A stretch of DNA of 64,000 nt from Cryptomeria japonica. Taxonomy: Eukaryota > Streptophyta > Pinopsida > Cupressales > Cupressaceae. Positions 1 to 10,741 of this stretch are shown here, piece by piece. The notes under the pieces are model-generated. The model ran no database searches and was not told the DNA's origin. It saw nothing but the letters and a program-made list of their open reading frames with translations. Both the position numbers and the translations under genes were made by a program. Location: contig NC_081413.1 of the NCBI RefSeq assembly GCF_030272615.1, positions 446,068,538-446,132,537 on the forward strand, given 5' to 3'. Position 1 is the first letter of the stretch. Every line of letters begins with the position of its first letter.

Positions 1-659
1 TGAAAGGATATTACATATAATTGGGGCATGCACATGCAAGAAGACACACTTCCTAGAGCATACTTCTCATCACTAAAAATTCTCTCTGACTACAAGCTTC
101 TGCTAAAGTAAAACATTGAATAAGAACTCAAAAAAGCATCTGCTATGCCAAATAGAGTTCTGGTTCTAGCTCTGCTCTGTACTGGTTCATAAAACCTAAA
201 CACTACTACCGGTATCTCTTCTCCAAGAATGGTATCCAAACTATTTATAGATTATTTCATGATATAACATTCCCATATAAATGATCTACATACATATACT
301 TCACATTATGCAGTTCTACTATATTCTCCTATGTCACATCCTATGTCATATTTAAAATGACCTAGCAGACTGACCTATATACCCATTACAAACAATATTC
401 CTCATGTCAGCTTACAATGCATTACAAAAGATATACAATGTTGGCCACGACAATAATTAAAAAATGATTTTCTAAATAAGTCTTCCTTGATGTCAGCTTC
501 CTTGAAGTATTGATGTCGGTGTCAGTGTTGGTGTAGCCCTGAATACTCCAAAGATGGTGTCTATTGATATATGCCTCCTAATGCGGGTATATGACTTCCA
601 TCTAATCTTTTTGCCATCAATGAGAACAAAATGAATCCAATGAGAGTCAATTGCTAGGA
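1..659 (-). repeat. Element G, left (3') LTR, cut by window edge
   Basis: This stretch aligns by eye with 5,820-6,437, the right LTR of the same element. Shared landmarks are the block beginning 'gaaaggatattacatataa' at the window start, the 'gcatctgctatgcc' block near 140, and the 'cctagcagactgacctatat' block near 360. Its inner end (about 659) has decayed from CCAACA to a form like CTAGGA. The PPT follows at once. The outer end, roughly 190 bp, lies outside the window, so no TSD can be read on this side. Confidence 0.85.
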
Positions 660-660
660 A

Positions 661-673
661 TCTCCCCCTTTGG
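661..673 (-). other. Polypurine tract of element G
   Basis: The minus strand reads CCAAAGGGGGAGA and abuts the inner end of the left LTR. This is the expected position and composition for the plus-strand primer of an LTR retrotransposon. The same motif sits in the same place in element C (28,801-28,813). Confidence 0.85.
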
Positions 674-997
674 CATTGATGGCAACACTCATGTGAAAAA
701 TGGATTCTTTGTTGGTTTAACTAAAATATGCTCCCCCTAAGAAATACACTCCTTCTGATATCTTGATATCCTTCCCATGTGATATTTTTTGATATTTTTG
801 ACATATATACATACTCCCCCTTTGGCATCAATTCCAAAGACTGGTGAAATAATTGAAAGAATTCATAACAAAAGAATAAATGAATACTGTTAATTTCACT
901 AAAGCTTGACCAACTTCAAAATTTATGGGTAAGCCTTATCCAACAACTAAAGATATGTATCCCAATTGGTTTTGAAGGTTTTAGATATGGATGCTAG

Positions 998-3997
998 TCA
1001 ACTTAGTAAGTGGGCCAATTTTTCCTTCTCCTTTACTTCTACTAGTGTGGGTTTAGCAATCATGTCCATACACTCTCTTTTATGTACACATAGTGAATTC
1101 AATCTGGGACTCACCAATCCTCTAAGACTTCTTGCTCTCCTAATGACTTTGTCTCTCTCCTCAAAAGAAAAAATTTGGTTCTCCAAGGACAAAATATGTC
1201 CATCAATAGATGTTGTTAGTGCGGTTAATCCATCAAAAGAGTTTGCAATGCTAGCTACCTTATCATGTAACTCCTTTAATTTTCTATCTACATTTTCTGT
1301 AAGAATTTCTATGTTACAACAGACCCTGTGGATATTTGTACCTTGTTTCAAACAATTCTCAATAAGAATGAGTTTTTCTTCAATTTTCTTTTTCTTTGTT
1401 TCTATGATATGGTCAAAGGTTGCTCTTTTAGTTGTAGTGAATCTTTCTAAAGCCCATCGGTCTGCAATCTACCTCAGAGATTGAAAATTGTTAGAAATAT
1501 GCTCTGTTAATGTCTTGAGCTTGCCAGAAGGTGACCCATCTTCAATCTTTCAATCAGGTGTTAATCTGTGCAATACTATAAATGATTGATCAATTTTTCC
1601 CTTGTCTGCAGTAGCCATCATTATCAACTCAGTTGGACTCATCTCAGTGATTGATTTCTTCTCAACCTAAGAAGTGTCAATTTCTAAAACCTTTGCTGGG
1701 GAGTTAGTTTTAACTGCCGATATAGATTCAATTCCCTTTACGTTATCCTCTACAACCTCTTTTGCACCAGTGGCTTTGCCACTTGGTGCAGTGTTAGTTA
1801 CCATCGATGGAGTATTATCCATAATATTACTTGTAACTTGTACATTGCCTTGCTCAAAAATAGTTTATGCTGGTACAAATTGTACACTCTCCTTAGCCAG
1901 TTGTGTCTGTATATCTATAGTTACTACCAGTGTATTGAAAATTGGAGTTGAACTACCCAAAATAACTTTCCCTATTGATTTATCCGGAATGGTGGAAGTT
2001 GTAGCCTTAACAAATTCTTCATGATACATGAGAAAATCTGGATTCTTCTAGTAGAATTTGGTCCCACCTTTACTAGTCTCATTTATCACCTCATTAACTC
2101 TGCCCATCATAAAGCTTATCTGTCAGGGTTTAATACTGAAAACTATCATATTTGCAACATCTATGCATCTTTTCATTTCCTCATTGTTTATAGAACCACA
2201 CATTTCCAAAAGTGCTACTTCCTTAATCTCCCTATCTCTCTTCACAACGTCAAGTCTTCTAGCATCAAGTTTAATATACAAAGATAGAGGTATCTCCTTC
2301 AAAATTTCTATTAAGGCTTTCTTATAAATGTCTATATGTAACAAAATAGCCTCTTCTATTTCATTTTTCTCATCATCCTCTATATCTTCATAATACTTAG
2401 ATACATTTTTCAAAATTCCATCTTTTGTAGTTTCATCAATTAGCTCAGCACAGGTAATTTTAGTCTTACCAGTTTTAGTATCATCACTTTTCTTCTTTTT
2501 GATTGGGGTTGCTGGAGTAGATGTGACTGGTTTCCTCTTTTGTATAGGTTTTCTTGTCAGAGGTGGTGGTGTAGTAGGTTTTAGTTGTCTTTGTAACAAG
2601 TCTCCTCCTAGGCTCTGCCTTCTTCTGCTCTATCGGTGGTTGATCCACTTTCTTCCTTTGTACCCTTCTGAAAGCTAAAGGTTCATTGTCCTCAAGGTCA
2701 GAATCAGAAGTGATGGTAGAAATGTAAGCTTTAAGCTTCTTCACCTCTGCAGTACTAGCCACTATCAGTTCTACTGCCAGTTTGGATCCAGAACCCAGTT
2801 GAGTGTCTATCTAATGAGTTACATTCTGTACATATGCAGACATCTTTTCTATTTTCTTCTCTCTTCTCTTCCTATTGAAACCATTTTTGACTTCAAAGGC
2901 CTTCTCTTCTGATGTGCCAAAATGCTTTGTTTTGTCATCCAATGAGGCTTCTAGCAACATTTTTGTATAGAGTTCAAAAATGCTATCATCCACCTCAGAT
3001 CTAAGCTCAGTAACCCAGATTGTCCTAGGTTCAACTGCCTCCATAATATTTCCATCAGTTTTCACCATAAAACAGATATCATTGGAGTACTTTTTAACAA
3101 TTTTCTTTGATAGTCTCTCCCCTTGCCTCATGTTTTCTTGGAATGTTTTGAAATACCCCCAAAGTTTCTCATCTCTATCGGTACCAAGATCGATGATTAC
3201 TTCCTTTCTGCATACCTACTGGTATGTCATGGTACCAAGAGCAATGATTGCTTCATTTAAAAAAACAATCAAATTTCCATATCTAAAAGTTCCTTTCTTA
3301 ATTCCCTTGATCTTTCGAAGGTTTAACATTAACTCACTCCTCATCCATTCACATAAATCATACTTTGCATTATTCCTCAGCATCTGATATGCAACATGAA
3401 TGCATGAACTAGCAACATAATTCAACTGATTAGATTGAGTTACCTTATAACCTATTATAATGCTTGCAAATTTCACATTAGTGTTGGTGATTGTGCTGAT
3501 CCTCATTGATCTACTATCAAGAGTTGCACCAATGAGTTTATTGACCTCTATGTTGGAAATTTTCTTGGCAAGTTCTTGTTTGACTTTTGGTAAGCTGGTG
3601 ACTGCTTGAATATCCTCCTTAGTGATCATGCAAGGTTGATCCAACCAAATAAACTCGTTCTGAACCCTGCTCAAAATGTATCTGATGACTTCATCCTTGA
3701 ATTTCGATATGTACAAAATATTGGTTAACCTAGATCCTCAATTGCTTTGTATTTTGGCTTGATGGTTTTGGAGTCTCCTAGTATCATGGATTGACACATG
3801 TTTTTAATATCTTTTGTCCCTAGATCCTCTAGGGTGTAGTGAATGTATGCCCTCATGTCTTCAACATACATCACATCATCAAGAACCCTATAAAATGCAA
3901 TCAAGGGAGCCTCGTTGAATACGGGCCTTAACCTATCCTTGACTTCAACAATGGTGGGATTTGAAATGAAAGTAGAAGCTAAAGATCCAGATGCCAT
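998..3997 (-). pseudogene. Element G ORF2, unknown function, broken
   Basis: The start is the ATG at 3,997 (protein begins MASGSLAST, then NPTIVEV), chosen because element C has the matching start MASSSIPEF/NPTIVEV at 32,189. Collinear minus-strand pieces lie at 3,997-3,725, 3,716-3,216, 3,131-2,811, 2,762-2,123 and 1,351-998, separated by stops and frameshifts. Segments shared with the C protein include a WLD..(C/H)xITKE helix, LRV/MRIS.(I/V)T, a 'KKGTFR(Y/F)GNL' motif and 'RTIWVTE'. The second half is rich in Lys, Thr and Pro, and the C-terminus looks like coiled coil. I see no catalytic motif of any pol enzyme. Conservation between G and C shows it is a real retrotransposon protein, but its function is not recognised. 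A structural (Gag- or envelope-like) role is possible and untested. Confidence 0.7.
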
Positions 3998-4375
3998 TTT
4001 CAAAGGATACCTGAAAGTGAACACCGATGGAATATTGAGTGCTTCTCAGATAACTACTCAAAATCCTTTCACAATGCCTTTACTTGCTCTTAATTCATCT
4101 CAAATTAACCTTTTCTTCGCTCTGAATGCTTGAATTCTTGGTGAGTGAAAATGAATTCACTTACCCTTTTTATCAGCGAATAAAACCCTAATATTTCTCT
4201 GTAATGAATGATTCCCAAACAACCCTAACAAATGTCGGTTTCATAGTCTTGTACCAGGTAAACCTTCATCAATGATGAACAAAACTCTCTAGATCTCTTC
4301 TAGATCTCTTTAGATCTCCTTTGGGATAATATGCAATATTTTCCAATGACTTTTCCAACCCCTAAGGCTTATGTC
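3998..4375. other. Spacer between Gag-like ORF and ORF2 of element G
   Basis: Between the end of the zinc-knuckle ORF and the ORF2 start, I see only AT-rich sequence with repeated 'agatctctt' near 4,285-4,320 and no supported reading frame. The equivalent spacer in element C lies at 32,190-32,493. It may serve as the leader for ORF2. Confidence 0.5.
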
Positions 4376-5508
4376 TTAGTCACTGGTGGAATTTCCTATC
4401 GGTGGAGGAAAACCTTGTTCTACCGGTGGAGTTACTAGTGTAGATCCATCTCCACTTGGTTCTTTAGATTTTCTAGCCCATCTCTTGGTGTGATATTGTT
4501 GTATTTCATCTACCTTTTGCTTTCCTTTCTCATTATCTTTATCATTGCTAATCGGTTGAGTCTTGCTTCTGCAATACCTAGCAATACGACCTATTTTGTT
4601 GCATAAATAACATGTAACATTGTTCTTCTGAATTGCTTTGACAAATCTAGTGTCATTCCTTGACCTATAGTGATTAGTAAAATGTCCAAAATTTCCATAT
4701 GCATGAAATTTAACATTCATTCTTCAATCGTATGATCTATGACCACATTTCTTGCAATTTGTACATTGACCGTGAATAGAATTGTAGTTTGGATTTACTT
4801 TATTTCTACATTGTTTATCCATATGCCCAAATTTATTGAAAACAAAACATCTACCATTGAATTTATAAGCATTAGATTTCCTTATTGGTTTCCTCTATTT
4901 TGATGAGTTCTGCATACTGGTTGTCTAATCTTCATTTGTTGTACCAAAGCTTTCACCTTGTACAAATCCAAGTCCTCTAGAATCATCAATCTGCCTTTGT
5001 CTTTTCAATAAGTCATCCAACTATGCAACACTAATCCTAAATGTTTCTTTATACTCACTTGCATTATTTAGATCATCTCTCAGAGTAGTTATTTGTCTTT
5101 CAATTTCTTGTTCATTCAACTGGGAGTGTGCCAAATTAGTTCTCAACAGATTATTCTCATGAGTCAATCTGCCACATTCATCAAATTTGTTCTTTAGAGA
5201 TATAACAAGATTACCTTCCTTCTTTTTTTCCTCAATATCTTTTGACAACCTCATAGTTAGATCTTGCATTTCATTCTTCATGAGCATATTTGCTTGACTT
5301 AGTTTTTGACATTGTTCCTTAAGTGCATTCTTCTCCTCATCATCCAAGTTTTGAAAAAGTTTTTTTCTGTTGGCTTGAGCTGATGATAACCTTTCTTGCA
5401 GAATAAGAATGAACTCATTAGAAGAATTCAATTCATCTTGCAATTTCAAGTTCTTTATTCTTTCAGCATCATAATCCTCAAGAGCCATCTAAATTTGCTT
5501 CTCCATAG
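4376..5508 (-). pseudogene. Element G Gag-like protein: coiled coil + four zinc knuckles, broken
   Basis: The N-terminal half (5,488-5,021) is a clear coiled coil rich in Leu, Glu, Asn and Lys, beginning MALEDYDAERIKN. It is followed by four CX2CX4HX4C-type knuckles, all damaged: CFVFNKFGHMDKQC, CTNCKKCGHRSYD then a stop, a decayed third with AYGNFGHFTNHY, and CYLCNKIGRIARYC. The tail is basic and ends near 4,376. Knuckles of this kind bind RNA in retroelement Gag proteins. The usual copia capsid region (UBN2-type) that precedes the knuckles is absent: only about 65-100 bp separate the PBS from the coiled coil. The same architecture is seen in element C, so the missing capsid is a family trait and not damage to this copy. 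Confidence 0.75.
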
Positions 5509-5572
5509 CCATGTGCAAAGATTCTGGTTTCGGGATCTTCCTCAAGCTATTAAACTTCTTCCAAGGTACTAG

Positions 5573-5584
5573 GCCCTAATACCA
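5573..5584 (-). other. Primer-binding site of element G (initiator tRNA-Met type)
   Basis: The minus strand reads TGGTATTAGGGC, two mismatches from TGGTATCAGAGC, the usual copia PBS complementary to the plant initiator tRNA-Met 3' end. It lies 2 bp inside the LTR. Confidence 0.85.
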
Positions 5585-5586
5585 AT

Positions 5587-6437
5587 TGTTGGAATCCAAG
5601 AACACTAAGAGGGGGAGGGGGTGAATTAGTGTTATGCTAGTAACACAAGATTTTATTCTTGTATACCATACACATATAAATTGGAAAACAAATAAACATA
5701 TAACATGAAGAAAATAAACCATCCACATAAATGAACACCATAAAACATAGAATTTGTAGGTGGAAAATCTCAAAGAGGAAAAATGACGATGGGATTTGTG
5801 ACCCACAATATCAACTCACTGGCCATATGAAAGGATATTACATATAATGGGGGCCCTCCACATGCAGGAAGGCACACTACCTAGAGCATACTGCTCATCA
5901 TTAAAGAGTCTCATTGACTACAAGCTTCTGCTGAAGTAAAAAACTGAATAAGAACTCAAAAATGCATCTGCTATGCCAAATAGAGTTCCAGTTCTAGCTC
6001 TTCTTTGTACCAGTTCATAAACCTTGAACACTACTTCGGGTATCTCTTCTCCTCCAAGAATGTTATCCAAGATATCTACATATCATTGCATGATATAACA
6101 TTCGCATACAAATGTTCTACATACAGATACTCCTATATCACATCCTATGTCATATTCAAAATGACCTAGCAGACTGACCTATATACCCATTACAAACAAT
6201 ATTCCTTATGTTGGCTTACAATGCATTACAAAAGATATACAATGTTGGCCATGACATTAATTACAAAATGATTTTCTAAATAAGTCTTCCTTGATGTTGG
6301 CTTCCTTGAAGTATTGATGTCAGTGTCGGTGCCCGTGTTTGGCAGTATATGCCTCCTAATGCTGGTATATAACTTCCATCTAATGTTGTTGCTATCAATG
6401 ACAAAAAAATGAATCCGATGAGTGCCAATTTCCAACA
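5587..6437 (-). repeat. Element G, right (5') LTR
   Basis: This 851-bp LTR begins TGTTGGAATCC and ends TTTCCAACA as read on the plus strand, so it has the terminal TGTTGG...CCAACA inverted repeat shared with C, D, E and F. It matches 1-659 over its outer two thirds. Immediately beyond its outer end, where host flank is expected, comes another PPT and internal-like sequence (see 6,438-6,552). Confidence 0.88.
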
Positions 6438-6552
6438 ATCTCCCCCTTTGGCACTACGATGTAAACCTTTGCCAAGAAGTTGAAATACATGAAGTACCAA
6501 CTTAAACATTGGAATCATCAATGTTTTGGCAATATCTTCTAGGCTATAGAGG
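6438..6552 (-). mobile_element. Remnant of a second G-type element sharing the LTR
   Basis: Directly outside the LTR the minus strand carries CCAAAGGGGGAGA (6,439-6,451), the same PPT that abuts the inner side of the left LTR. It is followed by sequence like the 3' internal end of a G-type element. This is the pattern of LTR-internal-LTR-internal arrays made by unequal recombination or by insertion of one copy into another. The remnant ends where LINE sequence starts. Confidence 0.55.
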
Positions 6553-6559
6553 CTGCCCA

Positions 6560-9500
6560 AGAATAGTTGGATGGTATTACTAGAGAGATAAGAGAGTTTG
6601 GTTTGTCTGAGGCCCTCAGTAGAGAGGAAGCTAAGAAAGTGAAAATTTTGGAGGGATTTGAACTATGTGAGGAAATTTACTGGAAGCAAAGGGAAAAGAT
6701 CAAATGGTTGCAAGAAGGTGATAAAAATACTTATTTCTTCTTTCAATTAGTGAAAGCCAGACATGATGATAATTCTATCCCTTTTCTTGTCAACAATAGG
6801 GGTGATCAGGTGACTTTGCTATAGGAGATGTCTCAAGAGATGGTTTAGTACTTTGCTTCCCTATTTAGGGAAGATCCTCAAGGGGGTTCAGTGGAGGATG
6901 CCCAGGTCCTCTCTTGTATACAATATTTGGTTACTAGGGAGATGAATGAGCATTTTATGAGCCTTATCTCACTAGAGGAACTAGAGAGAGTTATTTTCTA
7001 GATGAACAAAGGGAAAGCCCTGAGCCCCGATGGCTTCCCCATTGAATTTTTCTAGGAATTCTAGGAAATAATCAAGATGGACTTAATGTAGGTGGTTGGG
7101 GAGTCCCAAAGGAACAAATAGATGCTTTGTTCTTTGAACTCCACTTTCCTTGTGCTTATTCCCAAGTGAAAAGGTGTTGATTGGTTAAGTCAGTTTCATC
7201 CTATTTCTCTGTGCAACGTCATTTACAAAATCATCTCTAAGATGATAGCTAAGAGATTGAAAAAATGGCTAAAGTATCTAATTTTAGAAGAGCAAAGTGG
7301 TTTTGTGGAGGGTAGACAATTTTTTGATGGTGTGGTCATTGCTACAGAAACTATTTATTGTATGGCAACTTCCAAGGAAAAAGACATGTTTATCAAGCTT
7401 GTTATGGCAAAGGCTTATGATAGAGTGTGATAGTCCTTTATCAAGAAAGTTCTTGGAGCCTTTGGTTTTAATGATGAGTGGATCCTTTGGGTTATGAGTT
7501 TTGTGACTTCAACCTCTTTATCTATTTTGGTTAATGGTGAGCCCACTAAGCTCTTTAGTGCCTCTAGGGTTCTGAGGTAGGGGGACCCCCTTTCCCCTTA
7601 CCTCTTCATTTTGCTAGCTAAAGGACTAGGAAGACTGATGATGAAGAGCGTGGAAAGAGGTATTATCCATGGGTGGAGATGGGGAGATGGTGTGGCTCTA
7701 GAGTCACACCTCTAGTTTGTGGACGGCACTTCTTTGATGGGATTGGTTAAGATAAGAGAAGCTACAAATCTGTGCAAGGATTTGGATATCTATCTTGGAG
7801 TATCTGGTCAACTAATTAATGAGGATAAATCTTCCATCTTCTTTTTCGACACACCTGGCCCTATTCAGTTGAGGATTGTGTAGAATATGAGGTTCCAAAT
7901 TGGTTCTCTTCCCTTGAAATACTTGGGTATTCCCATCTTTGTGAGGAATATCCCTCAGGACTCTTGGTAGTACATCATCGATAAGTTTCTTTAGAAGGTG
8001 AATCTATGGACTTACATGTGCTTGTCTTTTGCTAGGTGGATTCAGTTACTCAAGTTTGTGGTTCAGGCTCTCCCCACTTATAGATGTTTGATCCAGGTGG
8101 CTCCTACGATATTTTTTAAGAATTTGGATGCTTTAGCAATGCAATTCCTGTGGGATGGTAATTTGTCAGGCTCAAAGTGGAGCCTTGTTAAATGGGAAAC
8201 AATGTGTAGTCCGAAGCAATTTGGGGGATTCGGTTTAAGGCGAGCTACTCTTTTTGGGCAAGCATTGGCTACAAAGTCGTACTAGAGATGGTGTATGGAA
8301 TAGGACCAAGTCTGGGCTAGGATTATTTCACATAAATATCTTCCATGGGTACCCTATGACTCGGAAGGGGTTTGTGCTATGGAATACTCTTAAGAAGGGA
8401 GCTTCTCTAGTTAAGGAAGGCCTATTCCGAATTTACAAAAAGGGGGAGGGGGCTCTTTTCTGGTCTGATTCTTACGATTAATTTCCTCCAATTATCTTTT
8501 AGTACCCCAATTTGAAAGATTTATGTCGATATTTCCAGGAGGCAGGTTGGTCTAGAGTTAGTGATTTAAAGTCTTCTTATCAAGATGGGCAGTTAGAGAT
8601 GGCAAAGTGGAAGGATCCTGGAGACTGGCCTGGGGTTGGTTTGTAGTTGGAACACGATGAGTTGTATAGTATTTTAACTAGTAGGAATTTTAACTCCATA
8701 AAGGAGAAGGATACTTTGGCTTCGCTCCCAAATCCCAAGGGCACTTTTACGGTCACTAGTGGGTATCAGAAACTTCTACTTCAATGGCTGATCAGGTGTG
8801 AGGTTCAGTGGTGGAAATATTTTTGGAATAGGCTTTCTTGGCCTAAGTGAAATTTCTTTATGTGGGTGCTTACCTTGAACATAATTTTAATTCAGAAGCA
8901 TGATTTTCAAGGTCCTTCTATGTGTGTTCTATGTGGTACTAGTGAGGAGGAATCTTCACATTTGTTTTTCAGGTGCCCTTTCTCTTCCCAACTTTGGATT
9001 TTGTGGTGGAGTGTATGGAAACATCCTTGTGCCCATGTCTCATCCCTGGTGGACTTTTGGAGCAGATGGGGTAAGCCTCCTACCTTGGTTCCTTTCCTTC
9101 AGATTGCATGGACTATTGGACCTACTTTCATTTTGTGGCAAATTTGGCTGGAGAGAAATAGAAAAAATTTTCAGGGAGAAAGCCTTATTGTCTCCCAAGT
9201 TTGGTACAAAATAATGGGAATGATTCAAGAGATGGTGGAAGCAAAATGTGAGGTGGTATTTCCTTTGAATAAAGAGGATGTTGATATTGTGGAAATATTG
9301 GGCCTTAAGGGTTTGGAAGAGGTAGAAGGGCGAAGAAGAAGGTTCAAAGGGAGGGTAAATAGATACCTCCTCCTGAAGATATTTTGAAGATCAATAATGA
9401 TGGTTCTTTGCGAGGTAATCTGGGTCCTATGGGGATTGGTGGAGTTGGAAGAGATTGGAAGGGTAAGGTTGTGTTCTTATTTTCTATTTATCAAGGGAAG

Positions 9501-9872
9501 CATGCTAATAACGAGGGTCTTGCTATTCTTCATGCCCTTGAATGGGATTTTTCCCTAGGGTAGCATAAGGATATCTATGAATCAGACTCCTAGATTATTG
9601 TCAATATGGTAATTGTCAAGAAGGTGATTGGTGTGAACCGACATCTTTCTTTGGTTGTTCAACGGATATTGCACATTAGTTCTAGGATGGAACAGGTGAC
9701 ATTTGTACACATTCCACAGGAGTGGAATAAGGTCACTGACTGTCTGGCTAAGTGGACCTCTGAGAAGGATGGTAACTAGAAGGTGGAGGGTTGAGGGAAC
9801 CTTTCTCCTGACTTTCACTAGGAGCTTGATAGGATCTTGGTGGAGGAGATGAATGGTTATGAGGTTTTGTAA
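6560..9872 (+). pseudogene. LINE ORF2: reverse transcriptase / zf-RVT / RNase H, dead
   Basis: The first blocks match the region after the endonuclease: IKWLQEGDKNTYFFF near 6,700, then a decayed KALSPDGFP block near 7,015 and LVLIPK near 7,150. RT blocks follow: PISLCNVIYKIISKMIAKRL near 7,205-7,265, EEQSGFVEGRQ near 7,290, a damaged RQGDPLSPYLFIL near 7,575-7,610, and F-V-D-G at 7,716-7,727 where active elements have F-A-D-D. The second catalytic aspartate is therefore lost. A zf-RVT module (CVLCGTSEEESSHLFFRC) lies at about 8,920-8,985. An RNase H domain with a DGS block near 9,400 ends at the TAA at 9,870-9,872. Many in-frame TAG/TAA codons interrupt the frame. The product would copy LINE RNA at a nicked target; this copy cannot. 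Confidence 0.88.
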
Positions 9873-9937
9873 TGATGAGCTTTTCTTTTGGAGCCTAGGG
9901 CTCTAGATTGTATTTGTAATGTTATTGTTGGAGAATT

Positions 9938-9943
9938 AATAAA
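9938..9943 (+). terminator. LINE polyadenylation signal
   Basis: AATAAA occurs about 20 bp before the end of the LINE 3' UTR (…CCCCTTTATTTC). The same motif is kept in the duplicated 3' end at about 10,456. Confidence 0.6.
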
Positions 9944-9961
9944 GTTTTTACCCCTTTATTT

Positions 9962-10216
9962 CAAATATATACATACATATACATACATACATATATATAT
10001 ATATATGTATGTATATGTATGTATATATGTATGCATATATATGTATACATATATATATATAGATATACATACATATACATATATATATATGTATATATAT
10101 GTATATGTATGAATATGTATGTATATATGTATACATATATATGTATACATATATATATATATACATACATATACATACATATATATAGACATATATGTAT
10201 GTATATGTATGTATAT
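9962..10216. repeat. AT(AC) microsatellite following the LINE
   Basis: About 255 bp of mixed (ATAC)n, (ATGT)n and (AT)n units follow the LINE tail directly. The tract is low complexity on both strands; the long open frames in it are artefacts of the TAT/ATA composition (Tyr-Ile runs). Confidence 0.95.
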
Positions 10217-10485
10217 GACATTTGTGCACATTCCACGAGAGTGGAATAAGATCACTGACTGTCTGGCTAAGTGGGCCTCTGAGAAGGATGGTAACTGGAA
10301 GGTGGAGGGTTGGGGGAACCTTTTTCCTAACTTTCACCAGGAGCTTGCTAGGATCTTGGTGGAGGAGATGAATGGTTATGAGGTTCAGTAATGATGAGCT
10401 TTTCTTTTGGAGCCTGGGGCTCTAGATTGTATTTGTAATGTTATTGTTGGAGAATTAATAAAGGTTTTACCCCTTTATTTCAAAT
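10217..10485 (+). mobile_element. Second copy of LINE 3' end (RNase H tail + 3' UTR)
   Basis: This segment repeats 9,698-9,961 at roughly 95% by eye, from the 'gacatttgt.cacattcca' block to the same AATAAA and CCCCTTTATTTC end. It then enters a second microsatellite. Its reading frame ([20 protein letters not shown]… ending EVQ, stop) lacks stops found in the first copy, for example TGG here against TAG there at the Asn-Trp codon pair. It may be a short independent insertion of a younger LINE, or a duplication that predates decay of the first copy. Confidence 0.85.
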
Positions 10486-10635
10486 ATATATATACATATA
10501 TACATACATATACATATGTATACATAGATATACATATGTATATGTATATATATGCATATATGTATATATATATATGTACTATATACATATATATATATAT
10601 GTGTGTGTATATATGTATATGTATATGTGTGTGTG

Positions 10636-10675
<40 letters not shown>

Positions 10676-10676
10676 C

Positions 10677-10708
<32 letters not shown>

Positions 10709-10741
10709 ATCTATATGTATACGTATATGTATGTAGATATA
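10486..10741. repeat. Second AT(AC)/(TATATG) microsatellite
   Basis: This tract mixes ATAC and TATATG units with short TGTG runs. The later half (about 10,630-10,740) is a nearly pure hexamer TATATG array. It follows the LINE tail copy exactly as the first microsatellite follows the first tail. Confidence 0.95.

Larger units (their letters stand above)
1..6437 (-). mobile_element. Element G: non-autonomous copia-type LTR retrotransposon (partial)
   Basis: Reading on the minus strand the order is 5' LTR (6,437 to 5,587), initiator-Met PBS (5,584 to 5,573), a coiled-coil/zinc-knuckle Gag-like ORF, ORF2 of unknown function, PPT, and 3' LTR running off the window. No protease, integrase, reverse transcriptase or RNase H motif is visible, so it could move only with enzymes from elsewhere. 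It is a diverged relative of element C (28,001-42,724): the two proteins and their order are shared, and the LTRs share blocks such as 'atgggatttttgacccacaata'-like text near the leader end. Total length would be about 6.6 kb, close to the 6.5 kb of C without its insertion. All reading frames are broken, so this copy is dead. Confidence 0.85.
6553..9961 (+). mobile_element. 5'-truncated plant LINE (L1-type)
   Basis: The element begins inside ORF2, just downstream of where the endonuclease would be, and runs through reverse transcriptase, zinc-binding zf-RVT and RNase H regions to a 3' UTR with AATAAA at 9,938. It then enters an AT-rich microsatellite. Loss of the 5' half is typical of target-primed insertion. 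No clear TSD is readable because the 3' side is microsatellite and the 5' side abuts a retroelement remnant. Confidence 0.88.

Noticed and set aside
966-2327. Plus-strand ORFs of 80-170 codons in element G
   Set aside because: They lie opposite ORF2 of G, whose minus-strand text is matched by element C; the plus-strand frames have no counterpart.
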